A stretch of 64,000 nucleotides of DNA from Nostoc sp. PCC 7107 (GTDB lineage: Bacteria; Cyanobacteriota; Cyanobacteriia; Cyanobacteriales; Nostocaceae). Numbering within the stretch: the stretch's first letter is position 1; every line of letters begins with the position of its first letter. The position numbers and the translations under genes are program-made. Positions 47,629 to 56,674 of this stretch are shown here, one piece after another. Under the pieces are notes generated by a model. It was not told where the DNA came from and ran no database searches. It saw nothing but the letters and a program-made list of their open reading frames with translations. The DNA lies in NCBI RefSeq assembly GCF_000316625.1, contig NC_019676.1, forward strand, positions 3,242,501-3,306,500, read 5' to 3'.

Positions 47629-50031
47629 ATGAATGACGAATCTCGCACGCGCATAATTACTGCTCTAGCCTGGTGTCTCGCTTGGGACAAAAGGCACAAT
47701 CTCAATCAGGATGAACTCAGTACCCTGCATCAAATGCGACAGGCATTGCAAAAAGGGCAGGATGTACCAGAAAGCATAAAACCTTTTGTTCAACAGGCAC
47801 AGCGCCTATATGAGACTTTTAAAGACTGTACTCCCAAAACACTGAATGAGTTAAAAGGAAAGGAGGATTACTTAAAACTTTGGGAGGATAAAATACGCAT
47901 TGGCTTAGTTTATGGTGGTGCGACAAAGATTAAACAATATGTTTTTGAAGCAGCGAAGCTTCATGATATACGTGGTGCTTCAGCACTGCTTGACCAGATA
48001 AATTTGGTTGATTTACGTATATTTTTTGCTGATTATTGTGAGGAAAGTTTAAGTTTAATTACTGTAACTTTAATTGAGGATATCGAGAAGTGGCTAGATA
48101 CTAATTTTCCTAATTTAAGAAAAGCTTTAATTCCTGAGCTAATTATTTATTCTACAGGTGGTAATATTCTGGCATTTTGTCCAGCAGCATTTGTTGATGA
48201 TTTAGCGAATGCTATTGAAAAACGCTATACTCATGAAACTTTAACAGCTAATTCCTGTGCCGTTGGGGATACTTTTAAGTTATTAGAATTTCGATTTGGT
48301 TTGTTGCAAGACAAAATAGAAGATACTTTCTGGTTTGATGAGTACGAGAATAACCAAGGAAATTCCATAGTCCAAGCTTATTTTGACCAGTCAGAAGTTA
48401 GCGATCCTTTTGAAAGGTTCCAAAATCGTAAGAATTTTAACGAGCTGGTGGGAAAATTAGCAAATCAGTTCACACAAAGACGCAACGGTAATAAACTACC
48501 CAAAAAAGAACCAACAGACAAAGAACGTCTAAGTCGCTGCTATCCACCGATATTTGAAACTCATCCATATCTGCAACGGGATGAAAGCGATCGCCGTTCT
48601 GCAATTATGAGAGTAGAGTTACCAAATAGTAGTTTTTTGTCGGAACCTCTGGCGCGAAAACGCTTGGTAGGAGAGATTGCTAAACGCGAAAGTTCTCACG
48701 ATTGGTATGACAAGGCAAACTTAGAATGGAGACCTTTCGATATTTGGATTCCTAGCTGGGTAAATAAGTTTGAGGATTTTCTTAATAAAGATAAGAATCA
48801 ACAATTAGCTAATCGATATTATGGTAATGTCAATGAAAAAGTAGAAGAAGCGCGTTCTTTGAGAGAAATTGCATCAGCTAGTAAGCCATCAGGATTTGTG
48901 GCTTATATCTATGCTGATGGTAACAATATGGGTGGTTATATTCGTCAAAAAATTAAAACACCACAAGATTATCGACTTTTTAGTGAAGATATTTTTGAGG
49001 CTACAGAGCAATCTGTTTACAAAGCTTTAGCTCAATATTTACATCCTTATCAATATACACCTGATGCTAAATCTAGCAGAACTAACAAAGAACCTGTTTG
49101 GATTCATCCTTTTGAAATTATTACTATTGGTGGTGATGATGTATTGCTAGTCGTTCCAGCAAATAAGGCTTTAGAAATTTCTAAAGCTATTGGTGATGAG
49201 TTTGAAGAACATTTGTGGAGGACTGGCCGTTATTCATTAGAGCCAACAACACCTAATTTATTAGCTCATCGCTACACCACAGAGAATGTACCGCCAGTTT
49301 CAAAATGCCTGTTGAGTATGTCAACTGGGGTATTGATTACAGCACAGGATACGCCAATTTATTATGCAGACAAACTGGTAAGTCAACTACTAAAATCGGC
49401 AAAGAAGTATGCGAAGGAATTAAAGAAAGACCACAAATATTATGGTGGAACAGTTGATTTTTTGGTGATGAAAGCTGTAACGATGATTTCCTCGAATATT
49501 AAGGAGTTTCGAGAACAGGGATTAATCAAAAATAAAGATGGAGAATCTAAGTTAAAGCTGTATGCTTCTCCCTACACCTTATATGAATTGGGAGGACTTA
49601 TAGAAACTGCTAAAGCATTTAAAAAAGCCGAATTTCCCCGTTCTCAACTTTACCAAATTCGCAGTTTACTAGAACGAGGTAAGCGTACAGCTATCCTTAA
49701 CTATCGTTATTTTCGGATTCGACTAACTAATGAAGCAGCTAAACAAGAATTAAAAGATAAATTTGAATCGGCTTGGTGTGATGCACTTACAAATAATGGG
49801 AATATAGCACCTTGGTTATCTGATATTGCTAGTATTCGCCGTAACTTATTACTACTAATTTTCCTAGAGGCTTTACCTCCAGAAGAATTCCGAACGCACT
49901 ATGTAGTTCTAACTTTGCTCAAAAAATATACTTATGAAACCATTTGGCGAGAATTAGTTGATTTGTATCCATTTATTGCTGAAGAAACAGAATCTCTTAC
50001 CGAAAAAGCAACTACACCAGAGGTAAGTTAA
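47629..50031 (+). CDS. cas10: Type III CRISPR Cas10, cyclase-competent, HD domain absent
   Basis: 800 aa. The first Palm domain is marked by AAKLHDIRGASALLD (108-122), the His-Asp there being part of that motif, not an HD nuclease; the preceding ~100 residues show no HD signature. IYADGNNMGG (427-436) belongs to the other core strand, and the second Palm has the GGDD cyclase site at 501-504 in IITIGGDDVLLVVPA. Cas10 with intact GGDD makes cyclic oligoadenylate on target-RNA binding (family knowledge). First gene of the operon; its stop overlaps the next ATG by one base. Confidence 0.93.
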   Translation: MNDESRTRIITALAWCLAWDKRHNLNQDELSTLHQMRQALQKGQDVPESIKPFVQQAQRLYETFKDCTPKTLNELKGKEDYLKLWEDKIRIGLVYGGATKIKQYVFEAAKLHDIRGASALLDQINLVDLRIFFADYCEESLSLITVTLIEDIEKWLDTNFPNLRKALIPELIIYSTGGNILAFCPAAFVDDLANAIEKRYTHETLTANSCAVGDTFKLLEFRFGLLQDKIEDTFWFDEYENNQGNSIVQAYFDQSEVSDPFERFQNRKNFNELVGKLANQFTQRRNGNKLPKKEPTDKERLSRCYPPIFETHPYLQRDESDRRSAIMRVELPNSSFLSEPLARKRLVGEIAKRESSHDWYDKANLEWRPFDIWIPSWVNKFEDFLNKDKNQQLANRYYGNVNEKVEEARSLREIASASKPSGFVAYIYADGNNMGGYIRQKIKTPQDYRLFSEDIFEATEQSVYKALAQYLHPYQYTPDAKSSRTNKEPVWIHPFEIITIGGDDVLLVVPANKALEISKAIGDEFEEHLWRTGRYSLEPTTPNLLAHRYTTENVPPVSKCLLSMSTGVLITAQDTPIYYADKLVSQLLKSAKKYAKELKKDHKYYGGTVDFLVMKAVTMISSNIKEFREQGLIKNKDGESKLKLYASPYTLYELGGLIETAKAFKKAEFPRSQLYQIRSLLERGKRTAILNYRYFRIRLTNEAAKQELKDKFESAWCDALTNNGNIAPWLSDIASIRRNLLLLIFLEALPPEEFRTHYVVLTLLKKYTYETIWRELVDLYPFIAEETESLTEKATTPEVS

Positions 50032-50744
50032 TGATTTATTTAGATAGCCTTTCTGCTGTTGAAACTGATACTATCCAACTTAAAGCTGTAATTGATACTG
50101 CATTGTGTGTGGGTGCGGGTGGTTCCTCTGGTTCATTGGCTGATAAACCCATCGTTCGCAATGCACAAGGACAACTTATCATACCTGGTTCGCAACTCAA
50201 AGGAAGATTGCGTCATGAATGCGAAAAGCTGGCACGTAGTCTAGGATGGCAAATATTTTCTGCACCTTCAGCCACATCACTTTGTCCGACTGAAGAACAA
50301 GTATCGAGTCAGTTTAGAAACGATTATCAAATTGAAGGCTACAAAGGATATCACTGTTTTGTTTCTCAGATATTTGGCGATCCAATTTTACCTTCACGGG
50401 TAATTGTTGATGACTTGATTTGTTCTTTTGCAGCAGGAGATTTAGAAGAAGTTTTGCGTCCTGGTGTGACAATTAACCGCAGAAGACGCACCGCAGAGGA
50501 GAAAAAATTGTATTTGTTAGAAACTTCTCCAGTCAATACTCAATTAAGTTTTATAGGAGAAATTCATCTGTTACCAAATCACCCAAATTATGCCAAACCT
50601 TTAATAGTTGCAGCCTTACATCATATTCACGCCTTGGGTGGTAGCAAATCTGCGGGGTTAGGATGGTTGCATTGGGAAGGACTACCGCAGATTTCTAGCG
50701 ATGATCCTGTTTGGTCAAGTTTATTACCAAAGGCGGAATCATGA
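50031..50744 (+). CDS. Type III RAMP (Cas7-like) subunit 1
   Basis: 237 aa, a single RRM-like RAMP. IIPGSQLKGRLRHECEKLA at about 50-68 is the RAMP crRNA-binding loop; GGSKSAGLGWLHW near 203-215 is the C-terminal glycine-rich loop. Asp38 in LADKPIVRN aligns with the catalytic Asp of Csm3/Cmr4, so it may cut target RNA. A ~50-residue insertion (about 75-125) carries QIFGDPI. It overlaps the previous gene by 1 and the next by 4 bases. Confidence 0.85.
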   Translation: MIYLDSLSAVETDTIQLKAVIDTALCVGAGGSSGSLADKPIVRNAQGQLIIPGSQLKGRLRHECEKLARSLGWQIFSAPSATSLCPTEEQVSSQFRNDYQIEGYKGYHCFVSQIFGDPILPSRVIVDDLICSFAAGDLEEVLRPGVTINRRRRTAEEKKLYLLETSPVNTQLSFIGEIHLLPNHPNYAKPLIVAALHHIHALGGSKSAGLGWLHWEGLPQISSDDPVWSSLLPKAES

Positions 50745-52018
50745 CACGACTGGAATTAACTATCACAGCTTTATCTCCCCTCGCACCAGGACGACAAAAA
50801 CCCGGAGGTTCCGTGAGTGAGGTGGAAAATTATATTTCTGGTTCGGTGTTGCGGGGTGCGATCGCTTCCCAAATTTTACAACTATCTGGTCAGCATTCAG
50901 CAAATTTGGCGGAAGATGGTGGTAATTTTCAAACTCTATTTTTAGGGGAGAATCCCGCGATTTTTGGGAATGCTTACCCCGCAGTTGCGAAAATAGACGA
51001 TAAATCGATAGTTGTAAATCAGCCAATCAAGGTTTTACCTGCAACGGCTGTTAGTTCCAAAACCAATCCAGGCTTTACTTCCAGTCGCGGCGGACATGGA
51101 GTCTTTGATACTCTCATCGATGCTTTTTGTGCAGCAGCCTATAATCAACCTTACGACCCCAGCGACCCAAAAGCGATCGCACAAGGAACAAACCCTCAAG
51201 TCGAAACTTACAATAGTTTTTACAGCAAAGTAAAAGATAAATATTATAGCCACGATGCAACTAGCCGCTTTTTAACACGAGTGGGAATTAATCGTCGTCG
51301 CGCCACTGCGGAAGAAGAAATCCTTTATAGCGTGCAAGTTTTAAATGAGTCTTTTTTGAAAAATACTAAGACAGATGAATGGGATAAGGTCGTATTCCGT
51401 AGTTTTGTTGTTGTTCCCAATGAATCTTTAGCTGAAGCGTTGCAAAGATTCATCGAGAATAATTCTTGCATCTTCCGTATTGGTGGTTCGGCTTCTAGAG
51501 GTTTAGGTAAGGTCGAAATTAAAGTCAGCAAAGGACAATCACCAGCGAAAAGCATTAAATCTCGAATTGATGAATTTAACGAAGCATTAAAAACTAGGTG
51601 GAAACTTTGGTCTATTTTTTGTCAACCTCAACATGATTTATTAACAGGTCGAACTTATTTCACTCTTGATTTACAATCTGATGCTATTCTTACCGAGAAT
51701 TGGCAACGCACAACGGTAGTTTCAGCCGAAATGTTAAAGGATTTCGCCAAAGTTGATTCATCGCTAGAAATGCACCTTGCTTATAGCAGCTATGAATATC
51801 GTTCTGGCTGGAATTCTGCTTGGGGGTTGATGAAAGATGTGGAACTTGTCACTACGAAAGGTTCTGTGTATTTGTTTAGTACAACAGAACCAGAAAAATG
51901 GTATACAGCGCTAGAGGATTTGGAAAATAAAGGAATAGGCGATCGCACCTGTGAAGGTTTTGGCCAAGTAGAAGTTTGTAACGAGTTTCATCAAATATTT
52001 CGGGAGGATGCAAAATGA
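50741..52018 (+). CDS. csx10: Csx10-like RAMP protein
   Basis: 425 aa from the ATG at 50741 (ATGA overlap with the previous gene). The N-terminus MTRLELTITALSPLAPGRQ with GGSVSEVENYISGSVLRGAIA at 22-42 and the C-terminal GIGDRTCEGFGQVEV (near 395-410) fit Csx10, the marker RAMP of subtype III-D, which takes a Cas5-like place at the crRNA 5' end. Two RRM-like halves are expected. NRRRATAEEEI around 190 is a basic loop. Ends with a 4-base overlap into the next gene. Confidence 0.8.
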   Translation: MTRLELTITALSPLAPGRQKPGGSVSEVENYISGSVLRGAIASQILQLSGQHSANLAEDGGNFQTLFLGENPAIFGNAYPAVAKIDDKSIVVNQPIKVLPATAVSSKTNPGFTSSRGGHGVFDTLIDAFCAAAYNQPYDPSDPKAIAQGTNPQVETYNSFYSKVKDKYYSHDATSRFLTRVGINRRRATAEEEILYSVQVLNESFLKNTKTDEWDKVVFRSFVVVPNESLAEALQRFIENNSCIFRIGGSASRGLGKVEIKVSKGQSPAKSIKSRIDEFNEALKTRWKLWSIFCQPQHDLLTGRTYFTLDLQSDAILTENWQRTTVVSAEMLKDFAKVDSSLEMHLAYSSYEYRSGWNSAWGLMKDVELVTTKGSVYLFSTTEPEKWYTALEDLENKGIGDRTCEGFGQVEVCNEFHQIFREDAK

Positions 52019-52524
52019 CTCAGATATTAGATCCACAGGTGGCGTTGAAGGTGCAAAAAGCAATTTATCAAGCTGAAGATGATTTAGTGATTGCAATTGA
52101 AACAGCTTTAGATAATTGTGAATATATTAAAACGGGCGATAAAAAACTAGAAGAATCACAATTTAATAATTTGCTGAGAGTTGCTGACACAACTGATAGT
52201 CCAGAAGTAATTAAAAATTTTATTTGTTATCAAGTTGGTAGAGATGAAAAATGGGGACGAGGTAGAAATTCTCTTGCAGCTAAAATCATTCAAGATATCG
52301 ATATTTATTTAAAAACAAGAGCTAATCAAATTGTTACAGATAATCCAGGTGCCGATTTGAAATATATCTGGATACAACTTATCCGTCGTTATATTGGTTA
52401 CGGTTCACGTTATTTAAAATATCTCAATGAAGTGAAAAAAAATTCAAATTCATCTGTTGTTAACCCTCGAAATGTAGAAGGAAATCGAGACACAGCAGAC
52501 ACAAGTAATAAAAATGGTAATTAG
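52015..52524 (+). CDS. Probable type III small subunit (Cas11-like)
   Basis: 169 aa, predicted wholly alpha-helical, from the ATG overlapping csx10 by four bases. DPQVALKVQKAIYQAEDDLV, FICYQVGRDEKWGRGRNSLA and IQLIRRYIGYGSRYLKYLNE suggest packed helices and a basic face. The size and position suit a Csm2/Cmr5-like Cas11 subunit lining the target RNA. The C-terminal ~30 residues are Asn/Ser-rich and probably disordered. The call rests on position and fold guess. Confidence 0.6.
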   Translation: MTQILDPQVALKVQKAIYQAEDDLVIAIETALDNCEYIKTGDKKLEESQFNNLLRVADTTDSPEVIKNFICYQVGRDEKWGRGRNSLAAKIIQDIDIYLKTRANQIVTDNPGADLKYIWIQLIRRYIGYGSRYLKYLNEVKKNSNSSVVNPRNVEGNRDTADTSNKNGN

Positions 52525-52529
52525 TTATT

Positions 52530-53441
52530 ATGTTTGATACTTTTAAGAATCGTTTAGAAATAACAGGAAAACTCTCTAGTGTTACTGCATTACGGATTAG
52601 TGCTGGTCGTTCTACCGAGCCAATTGGGGCTGATTTACCTGTAATTAAAGACGCATTAGAACAACCATTCATTCCTGGTTCTAGCTTCAAAGGCGCATTG
52701 CGATCGCGCCTTGAAAGTTTCTTGCGAGGAATTGATACGAGTCTGGCTGCAAATCCGGCAATTGAAGCAGAATGGTCTATTACAAATGAACGCATGAACG
52801 GTAAAACTGGTATTAAAGTAGAGGTAGAAAATGAACTAAAAAATTATCCAGAAAATGAGCGCGCTGCTAGAAGAGACATAATTCTTACAGATAAAATTCT
52901 CTATGAAACTGATTTAATTTCTCATCTTTTTGGTTCATCTTGGATTGCTAGTAAATTTCAAGTGCGAGATTTAACAATAGTACCCGGTACATGGTTTGGA
53001 CAATATCAAGAAAGAGATGGGGTAGCAATTGACCGTGATACAGAAACAGCAGCAGAGGGAAAACTTTACAATTTTCAAGTAGTTCCGTCTGGTACAAGCT
53101 TTGATTTAAAAATAGTAGTAGAGAACGCAGAAAAATGGGAATTAGGTTTACTGATGATTGGCTTACATCAATTTGAAAGCGAACAAATCCCGCTAGGCGG
53201 CGGACGTTCTCGCGGTTTGGGTGTTGTAAATTTAAAAATTGATAAAATGCAATGGTTTGAGACTGAAAATGATGCGGAAAAGCTTTTAAATTATCTGCAA
53301 AATCAAGTCACAGGAAACATGAGTAACTATCAATACGGAGAAGAAAAAATAGAAATACTCAAGAAAGAATGGACGCAAGCTTTAATTTGGTATTTACGAT
53401 GCTTAATACCTGGAACTTCTGTAACTCAAACCTCAACTTAA
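52530..53441 (+). CDS. csx7: Csx7-like RAMP (Csm3 family)
   Basis: 303 aa. FDTFKNRLEITGKLSSVTAL at the N-terminus, then GADLPVIKDALEQPFIPGSS (33-52) with Asp35 in the place of the catalytic Csm3 Asp, and SSFKGALRSRLESFL. IPLGGGRSRGLGVVNLKI near 220-237 is the C-terminal G-loop. I recognise it as the Csx7 (TIGR02581) type. As a Cas7 backbone subunit it would hold crRNA and cut target RNA every 6 nt. It lies five bases after the previous gene. Confidence 0.88.
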   Translation: MFDTFKNRLEITGKLSSVTALRISAGRSTEPIGADLPVIKDALEQPFIPGSSFKGALRSRLESFLRGIDTSLAANPAIEAEWSITNERMNGKTGIKVEVENELKNYPENERAARRDIILTDKILYETDLISHLFGSSWIASKFQVRDLTIVPGTWFGQYQERDGVAIDRDTETAAEGKLYNFQVVPSGTSFDLKIVVENAEKWELGLLMIGLHQFESEQIPLGGGRSRGLGVVNLKIDKMQWFETENDAEKLLNYLQNQVTGNMSNYQYGEEKIEILKKEWTQALIWYLRCLIPGTSVTQTST

Positions 53442-53451
53442 AAATATAACC

Positions 53452-54429
53452 ATGCACAAGCGATTAGTTAACCACTGCACAATTGATTTCAGCATCATTC
53501 CTGTCGAGCCAATTTTAATTAAATCGGGAAAAGAAGGTGCAGACCCAACGAAGCCTAACATGGAATTTGTAGAGACTTACCATGCTGGTGGACGTTCAGT
53601 TTACCTTCCGGGAAGTTCGCTTAAAGGAGCAATTCGCGCTCATGCTGAACGTATTGTTAGAACGGTGGGAAGTGATAAACGTCCAACATTAGATCCCAAA
53701 TCAGATAAATTTGAACTTTGGGCTGATGACCCTTTGAAAAATGAAAATTCCGAATATTACAAAAAATTACCCCCTGCTGAAATATATAAACAATCTTCTT
53801 TTACTGACCAAATATTTGGTAATACTAGCATCGCTAGTCGTATCCGTATTCAAGATGCTTATCCTACTACTTCAATACCACTTAAAATTGAAGAACGTAA
53901 TGGAGTTGCAATTGACCGCGTTTTTGGTTCTGCTGTGCGCGGTGCATTATTTAATTACGAAGTTTGTACATCTGGAGATTTTCGCACAAAAATTCATTTA
54001 AAAAATTTCTCTTTGGCACATTTAGGTTTAATTGGTTTAGTCTTGCGAGATTTAGATGATGGTTGGTTTGGTATTGGTTTTGCCAAATCTCGCGGTATGG
54101 GTACAGTCAAACTGCAATATCACTCGGCTGTAGTGCAATATCCTGGCTGTGAGTTACGAGATGATAGAATCTACGCTATTGGTAAAGATTTAAATTGGTC
54201 AAATAAGTTTTTATTAGGAGCAGGAGAATTTTTACCAGGGAAAGATGAAAACCCTTATAAATTTCCTGTTGATGATAAACAAGATACTATAATCACTGCC
54301 GCAGAAATGTCTTATGGTTTTGGGGTGCAATTAACTTGGAAGGGAGAAGATGAGAGGGGTGTTCCAGATTTATTTGAACGCGCTGTTCGTCAATGGCGTG
54401 AGTTATTACCAAAAGGAGTTAGTGCATGA
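53452..54429 (+). CDS. Type III RAMP (Cas7-like) subunit lacking the usual catalytic Asp
   Basis: 325 aa. YLPGSSLKGAIRAHAERIV (51-69) and FGIGFAKSRGMGTVKLQY (near 201-218) are RAMP loops. At the expected catalytic position the sequence reads TKPNMEFVET rather than D-x-PVIKD, so it is probably a structural, non-cleaving backbone member. DQIFGNTSIASRIRIQDAYP resembles the Cas7 mid-domain. It overlaps the Csx19-like gene by four bases. Confidence 0.82.
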   Translation: MHKRLVNHCTIDFSIIPVEPILIKSGKEGADPTKPNMEFVETYHAGGRSVYLPGSSLKGAIRAHAERIVRTVGSDKRPTLDPKSDKFELWADDPLKNENSEYYKKLPPAEIYKQSSFTDQIFGNTSIASRIRIQDAYPTTSIPLKIEERNGVAIDRVFGSAVRGALFNYEVCTSGDFRTKIHLKNFSLAHLGLIGLVLRDLDDGWFGIGFAKSRGMGTVKLQYHSAVVQYPGCELRDDRIYAIGKDLNWSNKFLLGAGEFLPGKDENPYKFPVDDKQDTIITAAEMSYGFGVQLTWKGEDERGVPDLFERAVRQWRELLPKGVSA

Positions 54430-54881
54430 GTTTTGTGGGATATAAGCAAGCCTCATCTCCAGCAGAATTACGAAAATTACTTCAAGATTATTATCAGCAG
54501 CCTAGTTATTATTTTCTGCGTTGGTCACATCAAGTCAGCGGGATTAAAGCTGATTTACCAGCAAACTTTCCTAGTCCAGAAGGGCAAATGTTTAACACAG
54601 AACTAGAGCTACGCTGGAAGCAGAATAATGAGGGTTATCAAGTGTTATTTCTCGGTCGAAATCAGCCTAAATTAGAATCAAAATTTAATCCTATTGGTAA
54701 AGATTGGATAACTAGCGATCGCAAAGCTCATTTTTATGATAAAGATGAGACTAAATTTCCTAAAGGATTTACCTATCCTGAGAAACTTGCTTTAGCTTTA
54801 GGTCAACGATACTTTCAAGATGCTCAAACTTCAACTATACATTTTGTTGCTTTAACTGTCTGTAAAAACATAAAATTATAA
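54426..54881 (+). CDS. Csx19-like protein
   Basis: 151 aa starting in an ATGA overlap. YYFLRWSHQVSGIKADL, GQMFNTELELRWKQNNEGYQ and VLFLGRNQPKLESKF give an alternating-strand pattern. The size and position between RAMP genes match TIGR03984/Csx19 of III-D loci, but motif agreement is loose. Csx19 is a structural part of III-D complexes. No catalytic motif is seen. Confidence 0.6.
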   Translation: MSFVGYKQASSPAELRKLLQDYYQQPSYYFLRWSHQVSGIKADLPANFPSPEGQMFNTELELRWKQNNEGYQVLFLGRNQPKLESKFNPIGKDWITSDRKAHFYDKDETKFPKGFTYPEKLALALGQRYFQDAQTSTIHFVALTVCKNIKL

Positions 54882-54892
54882 TTTTCAAAGAT

Positions 54893-55981
54893 ATGCCAAA
54901 AAACTATGACTTTGTACCCTTACCACAACAAAAACCTGATAGAGTTAATATTCAAGGAAAAGAAGGAAAGGATAAGTTTGGACATGATAAATATCAACTC
55001 AACACTCAGCGTTTTAGTGGGAAGTTATTTTTGGATTTAACAGTTGTTTCACCTTTAACTGTAAATTCAGGTATTACTGTGATGGGCAGCGATTTAGCAC
55101 AACAAACTCTAGATCCTACCTCAGCTAAATATGTTGCCACAATTAGTCTAATTCAATCTTCTGTACAACAAAATCAACGACTTATAATTCCGGGTAGTTC
55201 TCTCAAAGGAGTTGTACGTTCAATATATGAAGCCATCACCAGGAGTTGTTTATGTAAAACTAATGCAAAAGTTCCTGATGGCTACAGCGAGTGTAAAGAT
55301 ATCTCACAACTTTGTCCAGCTTGCGTAACATTTGGTGCAATGAGTTGGCTGGGACTAGTACATTTTCATGATGCAAAATATGATCCTGATAACGATAAAC
55401 CAGGCTTCCAAACAGGACTGATTACTCCTTTATTTTCACCGAAACCTGAAGCTGTTGATTTAGAAACTGGTGAAAAAATTTATTATGATAAAAATAATAA
55501 AATTCGCGGTCGCAAATTTTATCCCCATTCTTACCAAGAAGAAGTCAAACCAACAATTCGCATTCAACAAGCAGAAACAGGTAAAAAGTTCACCACTTAT
55601 GTGAATTATGCCAACGTAACAAAACCACAACTAGGAACATTATTAATTGCTTTAGGACAAGACCCAGAAAACCGACTAGGATTAAAAATTGGTAGCGGTA
55701 AAGCGGTAGGAATGGGAACTATGAGGATAGATGTAGTTAGAATTGAGCAATTAAATATTAATCGCTACTTATCTTATAATTCAAACTCCTCAGCTTTAGA
55801 AGGCAATAAATTACAAACATTCATTTTAGATGCAATTAAATCTGCTAAACCTCAACCTCAAGCAACTCCAGCAAAAAATCAACTTAATAAACCTGTAGTT
55901 AAATCGGCTAATCAACCATTAGTACAACTAAAGCAGTTAGAAAAAATTAAAGCATTATTAGGATTAACAAAAAACGCATAG
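54893..55981 (+). CDS. TIGR03986-like RAMP with a zinc-type Cys cluster
   Basis: 362 aa. The N-terminus MPKNYDFVPLPQQKPDRVN is typical of TIGR03986 RAMPs. IIPGSSLKGVVRSIYEAITR near 97-116 is the crRNA-binding loop and GLKIGSGKAVGMGTMRIDV (near 263-281) the C-terminal G-loop. Between them lie four Cys as SCLC...C...CPAC (118-144), expected to bind Zn. The C-terminal ~70 residues are Gln/Pro/Lys-rich and likely disordered. Probably a Cas7/Cmr6-like end subunit. Confidence 0.8.
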   Translation: MPKNYDFVPLPQQKPDRVNIQGKEGKDKFGHDKYQLNTQRFSGKLFLDLTVVSPLTVNSGITVMGSDLAQQTLDPTSAKYVATISLIQSSVQQNQRLIIPGSSLKGVVRSIYEAITRSCLCKTNAKVPDGYSECKDISQLCPACVTFGAMSWLGLVHFHDAKYDPDNDKPGFQTGLITPLFSPKPEAVDLETGEKIYYDKNNKIRGRKFYPHSYQEEVKPTIRIQQAETGKKFTTYVNYANVTKPQLGTLLIALGQDPENRLGLKIGSGKAVGMGTMRIDVVRIEQLNINRYLSYNSNSSALEGNKLQTFILDAIKSAKPQPQATPAKNQLNKPVVKSANQPLVQLKQLEKIKALLGLTKNA

Positions 55982-56005
55982 TAGTAATTTAAAGGATAAT
56001 CAGCA

Positions 56006-56659
56006 GTGCAACCTAAACAATCTTTGTCAGAAGACCAGATGTGGAATACTGCTCACAATATTGCTAAAATGCTTGTTCAAGAACAACAACGCATTGAAGC
56101 AAGCAAAGATGGTATTCGCTCTCAATTAGGTAAAGTAATTGCCTACCTACGTGCAACTATTAGTCAAAATCCATCTGATAATAGCGAGCGTTTTTTTAAG
56201 TATCTAAAAACACTTGCTGATAGTAGTAAAAGTGTCAAACAAACTGATAGAACTCCTGATTATTGCCGCAGTATTAATAAAGCTTGTAATGATTATCTGA
56301 AAAATATAGAAGCAAATCCCAAAGATATATTAGAAATTTTAGGCTGGACTTTTCGCTTATTTAATTACTATAAAGTTACTCCTTTAGAGGATTTTGAAAA
56401 GCTGTCATTATCAAATAGGCAAATGGAAATACAAACAGTTGCTAAATCTCAAAAGTTGCAAAAAGGTGATGAGATAGAAGCCAACATAACAAAAATTAGT
56501 GGCAATAAAGTTACCTATCAATTATTAAATATTTTCTCTAAAACAGTAAGAGAAGCAAAACATTATACATCTTTACAAATTGGGCAAACAGTCATAGTTG
56601 AAATAACTGAAATAGAAGATGGAGTTCCCAAAAAAATTAAATATATTAAACATAAATGA
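56006..56659 (+). CDS. Uncharacterised OB-fold-like protein ending the type III operon
   Basis: 217 aa from a GTG start, with AAAGGA 9-14 bases ahead. Residues 1-140 are helical with basic patches (KDGIRSQLGKVIAYLRATIS); the last ~70 (QKLQKGDEIEANITKISGNKVTYQLL...IGQTVIVEITEI) read like an S1/OB-fold RNA-binding unit. I recognise no Cas family. Its 24-bp distance from the previous gene indicates co-transcription, so a crRNA-complex or RNA-binding role is plausible. Confidence 0.7.
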   Translation: MQPKQSLSEDQMWNTAHNIAKMLVQEQQRIEASKDGIRSQLGKVIAYLRATISQNPSDNSERFFKYLKTLADSSKSVKQTDRTPDYCRSINKACNDYLKNIEANPKDILEILGWTFRLFNYYKVTPLEDFEKLSLSNRQMEIQTVAKSQKLQKGDEIEANITKISGNKVTYQLLNIFSKTVREAKHYTSLQIGQTVIVEITEIEDGVPKKIKYIKHK

Positions 56660-56674
56660 ATAATGAAACAAAAT

